From Balneolales bacterium (GTDB lineage: Bacteria > Bacteroidota > Rhodothermia > Balneolales > Natronogracilivirgulaceae): a DNA stretch of 64,000 nt. Position 1 is the stretch's first letter, and every line of letters begins with the position of its first letter. Below the pieces are notes generated by a model. That model saw nothing but the letters and a program-made list of their open reading frames with translations, was not told the origin of the DNA and made no database searches. Of this stretch, positions 8,160-17,535 are shown in pieces. A program made the position numbers and the translations under genes. The stretch lies in NCBI GenBank assembly GCA_007132975.1, contig SLNO01000050.1, forward strand, positions 1 to 64,000, in the 5' to 3' direction.

Positions 8160-9347
8160 TTGAATACATCATCCGGACACCACAATCCTGGAGAGCCGGG
8201 AAAACCTGATCAGACTCCTCCGGAGAACAGTACGGGCAACACCGCTGAACCTGCCGGGGACACATCCACCAGATCGGCTTCCGGCACACCTGCGGGCAAA
8301 CCCCATGGCCCTGCTTCGGGCATAGGCCCCGGTCCTGCTTCGGGCATGGGCCCCGGTCCTGATCCCGGCAAAGCCGCCCCGCGAAGAAAACTGATCACGA
8401 AGCGCCGGCTATTGCCCCTGATCGGCCTGACCCTTTTCGTGCTCGCCATCTACATCCTGCAGAACGAAATCCAGCAGTTCAGCTGGAGCACGTTCAAAGG
8501 CCATGTCCGCCTGATCCCCAACCTCCAACTCCTGCTTGCCCTGGCGGCAACCATAGCCGGCTACCTGATCCTCACTTTTTACGACAAGCTGGCGCTCATC
8601 CACTCCGGTATTCGGCTTCCCTGGCTCAGAATCGCAAAAGCCTCCTTCCTGGGTTTTGCTTTCAGCCACAATATCACCCCTTCCCTGCTGGTGGGCGGCA
8701 CCATACGCTACCGTGTCTACTCCTCTTACGGCATCAGCGGATTCAATGTCACAAAAGTGGTGGGCTTCTGCGCCATAACGCTCTGGCTCGGCTTCATGGC
8801 CCTTGGAGGTGTGGTATTCGCGACAACCTCTGTGCGGCTGCCGGGGTCGATAGACTGGCCCCTGCCCAATCTGCAGATACTTGGGTGGATATTTCTCCTG
8901 CTGACAGCCGTCTACCTTATACTATGCCGCAACATCAGGGCTACCATCGCATTCCGCGGCAAGATCTTCCAGCTTCCCACCCCGCCCGTTGCGGCCGGAC
9001 AACTGGTCGTATCCTCCATGGATCTTATCGCCTCCTCGCTGGTGCTCTACCTGCTGCTCCCACCCATCCCCGGGCTCACCTATCCCCTGTTCCTGGCCAT
9101 CTACATGGTCGGTTTCATGGGCGGGATCATCAGCCAGGTCCCCGGCGGCCTTGGCGTCATAGAGACCATCCTGGTGCTCATGCTCGGGTCGTTCATCGAC
9201 TCCGGACAGATCCTCAGCGCCGTGCTGGTCTACCGGCTTTATTATTTCATAGCCCCGCTCCTGCTGGCAGCCATGCTGCTGGCAGTCCATGAAATCCGTC
9301 AAAGACGCCGGGCGCGGCACGCTTCAATTCAGCCCCCGGATGAATAA
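8160..9347 (+). CDS. Lysylphosphatidylglycerol synthase TM-region/UPF0104-like integral membrane protein with Pro/Gly-rich N-terminal extension
   Basis: TTG start; multi-TM protein with SFLGFAFSHNITPSLLVGGTIRYRVYSSYGI and VPGGLGVIETILVLML motifs. Confidence 0.75.
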   Translation: MNTSSGHHNPGEPGKPDQTPPENSTGNTAEPAGDTSTRSASGTPAGKPHGPASGIGPGPASGMGPGPDPGKAAPRRKLITKRRLLPLIGLTLFVLAIYILQNEIQQFSWSTFKGHVRLIPNLQLLLALAATIAGYLILTFYDKLALIHSGIRLPWLRIAKASFLGFAFSHNITPSLLVGGTIRYRVYSSYGISGFNVTKVVGFCAITLWLGFMALGGVVFATTSVRLPGSIDWPLPNLQILGWIFLLLTAVYLILCRNIRATIAFRGKIFQLPTPPVAAGQLVVSSMDLIASSLVLYLLLPPIPGLTYPLFLAIYMVGFMGGIISQVPGGLGVIETILVLMLGSFIDSGQILSAVLVYRLYYFIAPLLLAAMLLAVHEIRQRRRARHASIQPPDE

Positions 9348-9415
9348 GCGGATTAAACATCTGGCGACAGTCAAAATTGAGTTGCCGTCATAAAGCTGGC
9401 GGCACAAATGGGTGG

Positions 9416-9498
9416 ATGCGGGATGGACCCCATCAAAATGCGGAATGACCCCATCAGGAAGAAGGAAGAAGGATGCAGGATGCGGAATGGCCGCATCA
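9416..9498. repeat. Three imperfect ~20-bp direct repeats (ATGCGGRATGRCCcCATCA), the last forming a hairpin
   Basis: Copies at 9416-9435, 9438-9456, 9480-9498; ATGCGG-AATGG-CCGCAT hairpin at 9480-9496, between two convergent genes. Confidence 0.7.
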
Positions 9499-9512
9499 CA
9501 CCGAAAGACATC

Positions 9513-10406
9513 TCACCGCTGCAGGCGCTCGTATTCGGAAATCCGGCTGTCGTCGATGGTGATGAGCATGTTGTAGGCCTCAAGCCGCCGTTCTGTGTCG
9601 GCATCCATGAAGACGGCGCGGAACTCACGGTGTTTGGCGGAGAAGAGCAGATCGAAGGGGTACCGGGCCGTGGTGCGGCGCTGCGACTGGTGGATCATCT
9701 GGAATGCCTCCAAAATATTGTCACGGGAGCGGTCCGGATCCTGGGTGAAGAGATCCAGCCCATGGCGATGATATTGGTACAGCGCTTTGCGGAAATCGGC
9801 ATAATCCGGATTGAGCAGCTGGGAAATCAGGTCGCTGCGGCTGCGGCGTGAACCGGCCGTAGTCCAACCGGAACCGGTACTTTCACCCAAATCGGCGATC
9901 CGGCGGGCATTGCGGAAAAATTCCTCGCCGCCAAGCTCGGAAAAAGTGTCGTAGTCGTATCCAAGGATCAGGTTGGCATAGAAATCAAGAACCGAAGCGA
10001 TTGGGTCGTACTGAAAGGCATCAAACAGCAGATTGTGGTTGGGCCCGAATTCAAAAATCCAATTGTTGTCGGTGATGATCAGCACCGGAGTGACCTGCAA
10101 GGTGTTGTAGATCGGACGCTCCGATGAGAGCAGCATGGTTGTGGTGAATAACCGCTCATCCACCGAATTGATGACGATCTGCATGTTGACCCTGATCCGC
10201 TCCATCTCGCCGAACCGGTCTTCGGTCCAGGTGTTTGACTCCAGATACTCCTTGATCATGGGGCCCAGTTGTTCGAGGTACTCGTAGTCGGTTGTGCTGA
10301 TCTGCGCCGTGTTGATATCGACCGAAACCTCAAAAATCTGGACGGACAAGGCCCTTCCTGGGAGCATCAGGATGATGAGCGACAAAATGACGATAAAAAA
10401 ACGCAT
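9513..10406 (-). CDS. DUF4835 family / PorD-like protein (type IX secretion-associated)
   Basis: Signal peptide then IFEVSVDINTAQISTTDYEYLEQLGPMIKEYLESNTWTEDRFGEMERIRVNMQIVINSV...LSSERPIYN...FAYDYDTF-like region LILGYDYDTFSELGGEEFFRNARRI. Confidence 0.8.
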   Translation of the reverse strand: MRFFIVILSLIILMLPGRALSVQIFEVSVDINTAQISTTDYEYLEQLGPMIKEYLESNTWTEDRFGEMERIRVNMQIVINSVDERLFTTTMLLSSERPIYNTLQVTPVLIITDNNWIFEFGPNHNLLFDAFQYDPIASVLDFYANLILGYDYDTFSELGGEEFFRNARRIADLGESTGSGWTTAGSRRSRSDLISQLLNPDYADFRKALYQYHRHGLDLFTQDPDRSRDNILEAFQMIHQSQRRTTARYPFDLLFSAKHREFRAVFMDADTERRLEAYNMLITIDDSRISEYERLQR

Positions 10407-10433
10407 GAATTGTTCGCCGGTTTGTGAGGTCTG

Positions 10434-11447
10434 TTGAAAGGATTCCGGTCTGACCCGGTCTTTATGGTATCTGTGGATAGCGGCGGCCCGGTTTCCGGAA
10501 GGATGCCGTCATCTGCACAATATAACGCCTGTTCTGGCAAAATCGCATGGAAAAAATCACACGGAGAGATGCTGGTCGATCCTACATACCATACCCGGTG
10601 TTGCCGGTCCTTATCTGCTAAATCCATTTTTCTGATGCTCCTTGCATGGATGCTGGCAGGGAGAACGGCTCCGGCGTGTGCCCAGTGGACCATGGGCGCG
10701 CGTGCCATTGCCCTGGGTCAGGCGCATACGGCGCTCGCGGATGACTCATGGGCCGTGTTCCACAACCCCGCAGCACTGCCCGGAGAGGATGTCATTGTCA
10801 GTTTCTTTTCGATCCGCTATTACGGGATGCGTGAATTGGAGGACCATGCTGCTGCCGTCACCGTTCCGGGTCCGCCGTTCCTCCGATCGGACACTCGCAG
10901 AGTTGCCTTTGGCGCCGGCGTTCACACTTATGGATTTGAACTCTTCCGGGAGACCCGCGCCCGGCTGGCTGTCGCGGCGGGTTTTGACCGGCTGCGCGCA
11001 GGATTCAGCGCCAGTTACGTGCACATCCGCATCCAGGACTACGGTTCTCGGGGCTCGCCTGTCTTCGATGCAGGGGTTGTCGCCAACCTTACCGATTCAT
11101 TCCAGGTCGGGTACCGGATTGCACATCTGCTTCAATCCGCAGACGATGAGTCGGAAACGGATCTGCATCCAGCAGAAATGGCCGGCGGAATATCGTGGAA
11201 CGGCATACGCGGCCTGCTGGTCACCGCCGACCTGGTGAAGGACAGCCTCCACCCTCTGACTTTGCGGTCAGGGTTGGAAATGGAGCTCCCCGGCCGTCTG
11301 TTCCTTCGGGGTGGATGGACCTCGAGGCCTTTTACGTGGGCTGCCGGCGCGGGATTCGGGCTGGACAGGATACGCGGCAACCTGGCTGTGCAGAAACATG
11401 AAGTCCTGGGGCTCAGCCCCGGCTTCGACATTCAGATTGTCCTATGA
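10434..11447 (+). CDS. Outer-membrane protein, PorV/PorQ/UPF0164-like (start uncertain; 10569 or 10635 possible)
   Basis: LLAWMLAGRTAPACAQWTMGARAIALGQAHTALADDSWAVFHNPAALPG (signal peptide, then GARAxALGxAxxALADDxxAxxxNPAxL). Confidence 0.65.
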   Translation: MKGFRSDPVFMVSVDSGGPVSGRMPSSAQYNACSGKIAWKKSHGEMLVDPTYHTRCCRSLSAKSIFLMLLAWMLAGRTAPACAQWTMGARAIALGQAHTALADDSWAVFHNPAALPGEDVIVSFFSIRYYGMRELEDHAAAVTVPGPPFLRSDTRRVAFGAGVHTYGFELFRETRARLAVAAGFDRLRAGFSASYVHIRIQDYGSRGSPVFDAGVVANLTDSFQVGYRIAHLLQSADDESETDLHPAEMAGGISWNGIRGLLVTADLVKDSLHPLTLRSGLEMELPGRLFLRGGWTSRPFTWAAGAGFGLDRIRGNLAVQKHEVLGLSPGFDIQIVL

Positions 11448-13537
11448 AGATGATCCTGACATTGAGCATTGCCGCGATGGTTTTGACAGGCCCGATCCGG
11501 TCCGCCTACCCGCAAACTACCGGCCAAGAAACCATGCAGGATAACGCCGAGCTTATTCAGCATTTTTCGCAATCGCTGGACCCGGATGACTTTGAGAATC
11601 CGGAAGACCGGGAAGCATACATCCAGGAATTGATGGATCTTTTTCCGGTGGATCTGAATAGTGCTCTCAGGAGCGACCTTTTGCTGGTGCCGGGCATGAC
11701 AAGCCGGCTGGCAGACGCTATCATTACATTCCGATCCGGGCAGCGATTCCGCAGCGTAGAGGACCTTGCCGAGGTGCCGGGAATCGGTTCTGCAACCGTT
11801 GAGATGCTCAGCCCCTGGGTGACCGTGCGCGGTTCACGGTACCACCTTAGCGGCTGGACCAGGAACATTGGTGTCCAGCAATTCTTCCGCTACCAGCAAT
11901 CCTTCCCCATGGCAGCGGGATATGCACAATCAGGAGATGAATCACCGCATTACATCGGATCACCCGCAAGGATATACCACAGGCAAACAATAACAAGTGA
12001 GGTCCTTTCAGCAAACCTGACCCAGGTCAAGCTGCCTGGGGAGCCCTACGCCGCCCCTTACGGATTTGATTTCACTTCGGCCCATCTTGGGTATCAGGGG
12101 TCGGGGATCGTAAGACGGCTTGTCATCGGAGACTACAGCGCGCGATTCGGACAAGGTCTTGTACTATGGAGCAGTGCCGCTTTTGGTAAGGGCGGACCGA
12201 CGCATACGGCTCCGTATCGCCGCTCACATGGGATAAGACCTTACAGCTCATCCGGACAAATCCGTTTTTTTCGCGGTGCGGCAGTTGAGGCGGCACTGCC
12301 AGTTCCAAATCGATTGGGAAGCAGCGGCCATGAAATAGTTGTATCGGTTTTACACTCCGCCCGGCGACGCTCTGCAGCTGAAGTAAGCGGCGATACCGTA
12401 AGGCCACCCTCTGCAAGCCCTTTCCATCGAACCGAAGCGGAGCGGGAGAGGCGCAACAACATCAGGGAGAGTGTCCAGGGAGCAAACATCATGTGGAGAC
12501 ATCCGAATTTCGGACTCGGACTCACCTGGGTCAACTTCGGCCTGGACCGTCCGGTTGCACCCCATCCCGTTTCGTCACCACTGGGAGGAAGCACCCACCA
12601 GGCATGGGGTGTGGATGCTTCAATGCATTATGGCAGCTTACGGATATTCGGTGAACATGCATGGCGCCGGGATAACGAGCTGGCAAAGAATTGGCCTGGC
12701 AGGACCGCCTGGATTGCTGGAATCATGGGCTCCTACCCGGAAGGAACAGACTGGGTATTCGCAATGCGAAGATATCAACCCGGGTATCGGACGGAATTCG
12801 CCAGCGGATTTGGAGAAGGAAGCGGTGTGCCTGCCAATCAGTCAGGGTGGTATGCAGGGATGCGGCTGAGACCTGCGGATGGCCTGCAGATATCCGGCTT
12901 TCTTGACAGATTCCAATTTCCCGTACCGGCACGCAATCATCTGCGGCCCGGGGAGGGCTGGGAAACCTCGCTCATGGTGCAATACCGGTTACGGCCCGGA
13001 CTGGAGTATCTGACTGCCATACGCTTCAAACTGCGCAGCATCGAATATGAGCTACTTGATGACTTTAACCGCAGGCAGCGCTTGTCCGGAACGTCAGAAA
13101 GATTGCATGCACGCTTTCAGAAAAACTGGCGGGCCCACAAGCGCTTCTTCCTGCGTTCCCGATTTGATACCTCGGTAACGTCTTCCACAGGCGGCATTAA
13201 AAGCAGGGGAACGGCCGTGAGCAAATCCGTCCGATGGCACCCAGTCAGACTATTTCGGGTCGACATCGGCTGGTCTTTTTTTGACACCGACGATTTCAGC
13301 TCACGGCTTTACCAGTATGAGTTCGATCTTACCATGGTGATGACTTCCCGGATGCTGCACGGGCTAGGCCGCACCTCTTATGCCGTTATACGGTGGCAAC
13401 CCTTTTCATGGGCTCTTTTGGAATTCAAATATGCAAGGATGAGGTATTTTGACCGGGCCGTCGTGGGATCAGGACATGATCAAACACCGGGACCCGTGCG
13501 TTCGGAAACAGGTTTGCAGCTGCGAGTTTCATATTGA
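11444..13537 (+). CDS. Helix-hairpin-helix (ComEA-like) domain protein with large predicted beta-barrel C-terminal region
   Basis: Start overlaps previous stop (ATGA at 11444). N-terminal DLNSALRSDLLLVPGMTSRLADAIITFRSGQRFRSVEDLAEVPGIGSATVEML (HhH), followed by about 560 aa rich in alternating aromatic/polar beta-strands, ending in RSETGLQLRVSY. Confidence 0.7.
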   Translation: MKMILTLSIAAMVLTGPIRSAYPQTTGQETMQDNAELIQHFSQSLDPDDFENPEDREAYIQELMDLFPVDLNSALRSDLLLVPGMTSRLADAIITFRSGQRFRSVEDLAEVPGIGSATVEMLSPWVTVRGSRYHLSGWTRNIGVQQFFRYQQSFPMAAGYAQSGDESPHYIGSPARIYHRQTITSEVLSANLTQVKLPGEPYAAPYGFDFTSAHLGYQGSGIVRRLVIGDYSARFGQGLVLWSSAAFGKGGPTHTAPYRRSHGIRPYSSSGQIRFFRGAAVEAALPVPNRLGSSGHEIVVSVLHSARRRSAAEVSGDTVRPPSASPFHRTEAERERRNNIRESVQGANIMWRHPNFGLGLTWVNFGLDRPVAPHPVSSPLGGSTHQAWGVDASMHYGSLRIFGEHAWRRDNELAKNWPGRTAWIAGIMGSYPEGTDWVFAMRRYQPGYRTEFASGFGEGSGVPANQSGWYAGMRLRPADGLQISGFLDRFQFPVPARNHLRPGEGWETSLMVQYRLRPGLEYLTAIRFKLRSIEYELLDDFNRRQRLSGTSERLHARFQKNWRAHKRFFLRSRFDTSVTSSTGGIKSRGTAVSKSVRWHPVRLFRVDIGWSFFDTDDFSSRLYQYEFDLTMVMTSRMLHGLGRTSYAVIRWQPFSWALLEFKYARMRYFDRAVVGSGHDQTPGPVRSETGLQLRVSY

Positions 13538-14035
13538 TCCTGAAGAGTGTTCTTTCAATGAAAAGAATAGGATGGCAAACGATGCAGCAAGAACTAGGTG
13601 CTGTTGAAACAGCGGAATCAGATGCAATATCAGCTCGCTTGTATGTCCGGCAATGGCTGCTGCCAATAAAGCGGCAATGAAAGCGCCCAGATGCAGTGCA
13701 AGGAGCATGACGTAGAAGCGAGAGTGCGATGCTGCAAGCAGCAACAGGATTAGAAATCCAAAAAAAACCTGTCCAAAAGGAAATGCCATGACTACCATCA
13801 GTCCCGATTCATCATGTTGCATAAGGGCTCCCGTTCCAGCGATATCGGGCTCTACCGCCAGGTCTCCACGGTAGAGCATTCTTGCAATCGGAACAAGGAT
13901 GTGTTCGTTCAGCAGGACACGAAGCGGCCGGATCATAAAAAGATAGAATGGAACCATGCCCACTGCTCCCGCCGGATAAAACCAGCGATAGCGTTTACTG
14001 AGGCCTGCAGCAATGTTCCTTAAACTGTTACTCAA
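13529..14035 (-). CDS. Exosortase-system-associated membrane protein (putative)
   Basis: Multi-TM 168-aa protein immediately downstream of the exosortase, same strand, 15-bp gap; MVPFYLFMIRPLRVLLNEHILVPIARML. Confidence 0.5.
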   Translation of the reverse strand: MSNSLRNIAAGLSKRYRWFYPAGAVGMVPFYLFMIRPLRVLLNEHILVPIARMLYRGDLAVEPDIAGTGALMQHDESGLMVVMAFPFGQVFFGFLILLLLAASHSRFYVMLLALHLGAFIAALLAAAIAGHTSELILHLIPLFQQHLVLAASFAILFFSLKEHSSGSI

Positions 14036-14050
14036 ACGGTCTCCGTAAGT

Positions 14051-14674
14051 TCAGCTCTTGTCCGGTGTCTCGTCCGTGTCTTGAGTATCTGTGTCTTCGG
14101 TATCTGTGTCTTCTGCAGCCTGCGAATTGGCTTCAGAGACGCCATCTGTCTCGCTGGTCAGGAGCGGCTTGCTATCCCCGTACACAGCCCAAATGGCCCA
14201 GAGCGCAAATACTACAAGATAGAAAATCAGATTGAACGTGTAGTCATGGATTACCTGGAATCCTGAATACCAGTGGTACTGTACGATAGCAAGGAAATAT
14301 ATGCGCACTACATTTGCGAGGTAGATCACCAGAATACCCGTTGGTATGAACAACCAGCGCTTGATATCAACTCCCGGGTATGCAATCACAAATCCAACAA
14401 ATAGACCAATGGTTTCGATGCCGTTGCACCCGTCAATAATCTCAAGCCCGTTCGCCAGTCCGATCCCCACAACCCGGTCGAAAGCGAACACATCAAAGCC
14501 CGTAATGCGGAGCAAGGAACTTGTTACTGCAACTATGTTTTTAGATATCACCTCATCAAGGCGGCCATTAGGCAGCAGCCAAAAATGATACAGTACATAC
14601 CATGCCACATAGACCAGTGTGAGTTTTACTACAAAAATCGCGATTTCCCGATTTTTCCCGTTGATAGCACTCAT
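14051..14674 (-). CDS. Archaeosortase/exosortase family transpeptidase
   Basis: Multi-TM with conserved Cys (GLEIIDGCNGIETIGLF), Arg (IYLANVVRIYFLA) and His (VIHDYTFNLIFYLVVFALW), the exosortase catalytic triad; acidic TDTEDTDTQDTDETPDKS tail. Confidence 0.85.
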   Translation of the reverse strand: MSAINGKNREIAIFVVKLTLVYVAWYVLYHFWLLPNGRLDEVISKNIVAVTSSLLRITGFDVFAFDRVVGIGLANGLEIIDGCNGIETIGLFVGFVIAYPGVDIKRWLFIPTGILVIYLANVVRIYFLAIVQYHWYSGFQVIHDYTFNLIFYLVVFALWAIWAVYGDSKPLLTSETDGVSEANSQAAEDTDTEDTDTQDTDETPDKS

Positions 14675-14709
14675 GAATTATCTTTTTTTTTCTGACCGGA
14701 ACCAGGTTG

Positions 14710-15219
14710 CTACTGTGTCCCGGAATTGATTTTTTCAACATAGGCAGCCGGAACTTCCACCAGCAGAACCTGATGGAGCTGCTCCAGTTCGAGGCATACC
14801 CTCTTTTTCCCTCTCCAGTTGATCCACCTGCCCTCATTGCCTTTCAATGGTCCCTGAACTACGCGGACCAAGTCGCCTTTGACATAGTTTCTCTCACGTA
14901 CATCAAAAGCGTCCGGACCTATAAGTATCTTCCTTATCAACTCAATCTGTTCGTCACGAATAACGGCAGGCTGGCCATTGAAATAGACCGTTCGTGCCAC
15001 ACCGTCGGTTTGCACGGCACGGTATAGGTCCGCCTGTCCCGCATGAATGAACACATAGCTGCTGAACAACGGAACATCCACTTTCTTCCTCCGATCACTC
15101 CACTGCCTGACAACAGTCTGCATCGGCAACCATACTTCAAGCCCGGCTTTTTCAAGCCTTTCCGCCACTTTTTTTTCAAATCTTGGCCGGGTGTAAAGTG
15201 CGTACCAGTTGCAGCTCAT
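14710..15219 (-). CDS. UpxY/NusG-like transcription antiterminator
   Basis: Start chosen at MSCNWYALYTRPRFEKKVAERLEKAGLEVWLPMQTVVRQWSDRRKKVDVPLFSSYVFI; NGN domain and KOW-like DLVRVVQGPLKGNEGRWI. Confidence 0.88.
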   Translation of the reverse strand: MSCNWYALYTRPRFEKKVAERLEKAGLEVWLPMQTVVRQWSDRRKKVDVPLFSSYVFIHAGQADLYRAVQTDGVARTVYFNGQPAVIRDEQIELIRKILIGPDAFDVRERNYVKGDLVRVVQGPLKGNEGRWINWRGKKRVCLELEQLHQVLLVEVPAAYVEKINSGTQ

Positions 15220-15457
15220 AAATAGCCGTGAGTTGATTATTGATGATTTATACCGTCCTGGACAGAAGGTCCAGACTGTGTAAATATCTAAAGTTGACTG
15301 CAAAGATACCAGACCGCATTCATCCATAAACAATATTTATGCAAAGTCCGCTCAAGAATCAATAGAGTTGTTTCATATTGGCTTGCAATGACGTATCTTA
15401 AAAAGATTAATAAAAGTCCTGTCAATCGTAATTTAAAGCAAGTTCCCGTCATAACTT

Positions 15458-17485
15458 ATGGGTAAACGAACCCTGGTGACCTCCGCCCTGCCGTATGCCA
15501 ACGGACCTATCCATCTCGGGCACCTGGCTGGTGCCTATTTGCCGGCTGATTTTTATGTACGGTACAAGCGGATGCGCAGCGAGGATATTGTTTTCATCTG
15601 CGGTTCGGACGAGCACGGAGTGCCCATCACCATTGCCGCTGACAAGGAAGGTGTCACGCCTCAGGACATCGTGGACCGTTTCCACGAAATGAATAAAAAG
15701 ACATTTGAAGAATTCGGAATCTCATTTGACTACTTCGGCCGAACCAGCTCCGCTGTCCATCACAAAACTTCCCAGGAATTCTTCAGCGAACTGAACAGGA
15801 AAGGCATTTTCAAGCAGAAGGCCGAGACTCAGCTTTACGATGAGAAAGCAGGTATGTTCCTGCCCGATCGCTACGTCAAGGGCACCTGTCCGCACTGCGG
15901 GTATGCGGAGGCGTTCGGCGACCAGTGCGAAAAATGCGGTACCTCGCTTTCCCCGTCCGACCTCATCGAGCCCAGAAGTATGGTCACCGGGGAAAAGCCC
16001 GTCTATAAAGAGACCGAGCACTGGTTCCTTCCGCTTGGAGATTTCCAGAAGGACCTGCAGGCATGGCTAAATAAAACCGAAAACTGGAAATCCAATGTCA
16101 TGGGCCAGATCAAAAGCTGGCTGAACCAGGGGCTGGGCGACCGGGCCGTGACCCGCGACCTCACCTGGGGCGTACCCGTACCCGTTGACGGCTCCGAGGG
16201 AAAGGTACTCTATGTCTGGTTCGATGCCCCCATAGGCTACATTTCGGCCACCAAGGAGTGGGCCGATAGCAAGGGGCAGCCTGCGCTATGGGAAAGGTAC
16301 TGGCGGGATAAAGACTGCGATCTCATCCACTTCATCGGCAAGGACAACATTGTCTTCCACTGCATTATGTTCCCGGCCGTGCTGATGTCCTGCGACGGCT
16401 ACATCCTCCCGAAAAATGTGCCTGCCAACGAGTTTCTCAACCTGGAGGGACAAAAACTCTCCACTTCGCGCGGCTGGGCGGTTTGGGTCAATGAGTACCT
16501 GAAGGATTTCGAGCCGGACCTGCTCCGCTATGTGCTGGGCACCGGGCTGCCGGAAACAAAAGACGCCGACTTTTCATGGAAATACTTCCAGGATCATGTT
16601 AACGGCGAACTGGCTGATATTTTTGGCAATTTCGTATACCGGACCTTGTCGTTTACCGGCAAAAATTTCGACAACAAAATCCCCGACGCCGGGGAGCTGA
16701 CTGACGAAGACCGCGCCGTACTTGGGGAAATCACCCGCCTCAAGTTGGAAGTCGCTGAATGCTACGAGACGTTTCGCTTCCGGGAAGCCATCCAGAAGAG
16801 CATGAACCTGGCGCGTGCCGGCAACAAGTACTTCACGGAAATGGAACCATGGCACCTTCGAAAGAACAATCCCGCGCGCTGCGCCACGGTATTGAATGTT
16901 TGCTGCCAGATCACGGCCGCACTTTCAGTGCTTTTCGACCCCGTAACCCCCAATGCCTGCCGCAAACTTCGGGATACACTCGGTATCAGCAGGGCCGGGT
17001 GGGATGATCTCACCGAGCAGACACTGGAAGCGGGGAGCCCGTTCAAAAAAGGTGACATACTTTTCAAAAAAATTGAGGATGAAGCCATAGAAGCTCAGAG
17101 ATTGAAACTCGAGGAGCAGACCCGGACCAGGGAGGCGGAGCAAACGACCATGGAGCCGCTGAAAAATACCATAAGCTACGAGAATTTCATCAAGCTCGAC
17201 ATGCGCGTAGGCGAGATACTCACCGCCGAGCGGGTCCCGAAATCCGACAAGCTGCTCAAGCTAACCGTGGACATCGGCTTGGAAAAACGCACTATCATGG
17301 CCGGCATAGCGCAGCATGCCGATCCCGAAGAACTGCCCGGGAAAAAAGTAACTGTGGTTGCCAATCTCAAACCCCGTAAAATGATGGGCGTACCGAGTGA
17401 AGGCATGATACTCATGGCAGAAACGCCTGAGGGACAATTCAGGTTTATAACATCTGATGCCGATAACGGAAGCACCGTTTCCTGA
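15458..17485 (+). CDS. metG: Methionyl-tRNA synthetase with C-terminal tRNA-binding domain
   Basis: TSALPYANGPIHLGHLAGAYLPADFYVRY (HIGH), CPHCGYAEAFGDQCEKCG zinc knuckle, KLSTSRGWAVWV, C-terminal LDMRVGEILTAERVPKSDKLLKLTVDIG. Confidence 0.97.
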   Translation: MGKRTLVTSALPYANGPIHLGHLAGAYLPADFYVRYKRMRSEDIVFICGSDEHGVPITIAADKEGVTPQDIVDRFHEMNKKTFEEFGISFDYFGRTSSAVHHKTSQEFFSELNRKGIFKQKAETQLYDEKAGMFLPDRYVKGTCPHCGYAEAFGDQCEKCGTSLSPSDLIEPRSMVTGEKPVYKETEHWFLPLGDFQKDLQAWLNKTENWKSNVMGQIKSWLNQGLGDRAVTRDLTWGVPVPVDGSEGKVLYVWFDAPIGYISATKEWADSKGQPALWERYWRDKDCDLIHFIGKDNIVFHCIMFPAVLMSCDGYILPKNVPANEFLNLEGQKLSTSRGWAVWVNEYLKDFEPDLLRYVLGTGLPETKDADFSWKYFQDHVNGELADIFGNFVYRTLSFTGKNFDNKIPDAGELTDEDRAVLGEITRLKLEVAECYETFRFREAIQKSMNLARAGNKYFTEMEPWHLRKNNPARCATVLNVCCQITAALSVLFDPVTPNACRKLRDTLGISRAGWDDLTEQTLEAGSPFKKGDILFKKIEDEAIEAQRLKLEEQTRTREAEQTTMEPLKNTISYENFIKLDMRVGEILTAERVPKSDKLLKLTVDIGLEKRTIMAGIAQHADPEELPGKKVTVVANLKPRKMMGVPSEGMILMAETPEGQFRFITSDADNGSTVS

Positions 17486-17535
17486 CGGCCAGGACGAACA
17501 GGAAGTTTATCACACAGAAAGCAGGAGTTTTACAA

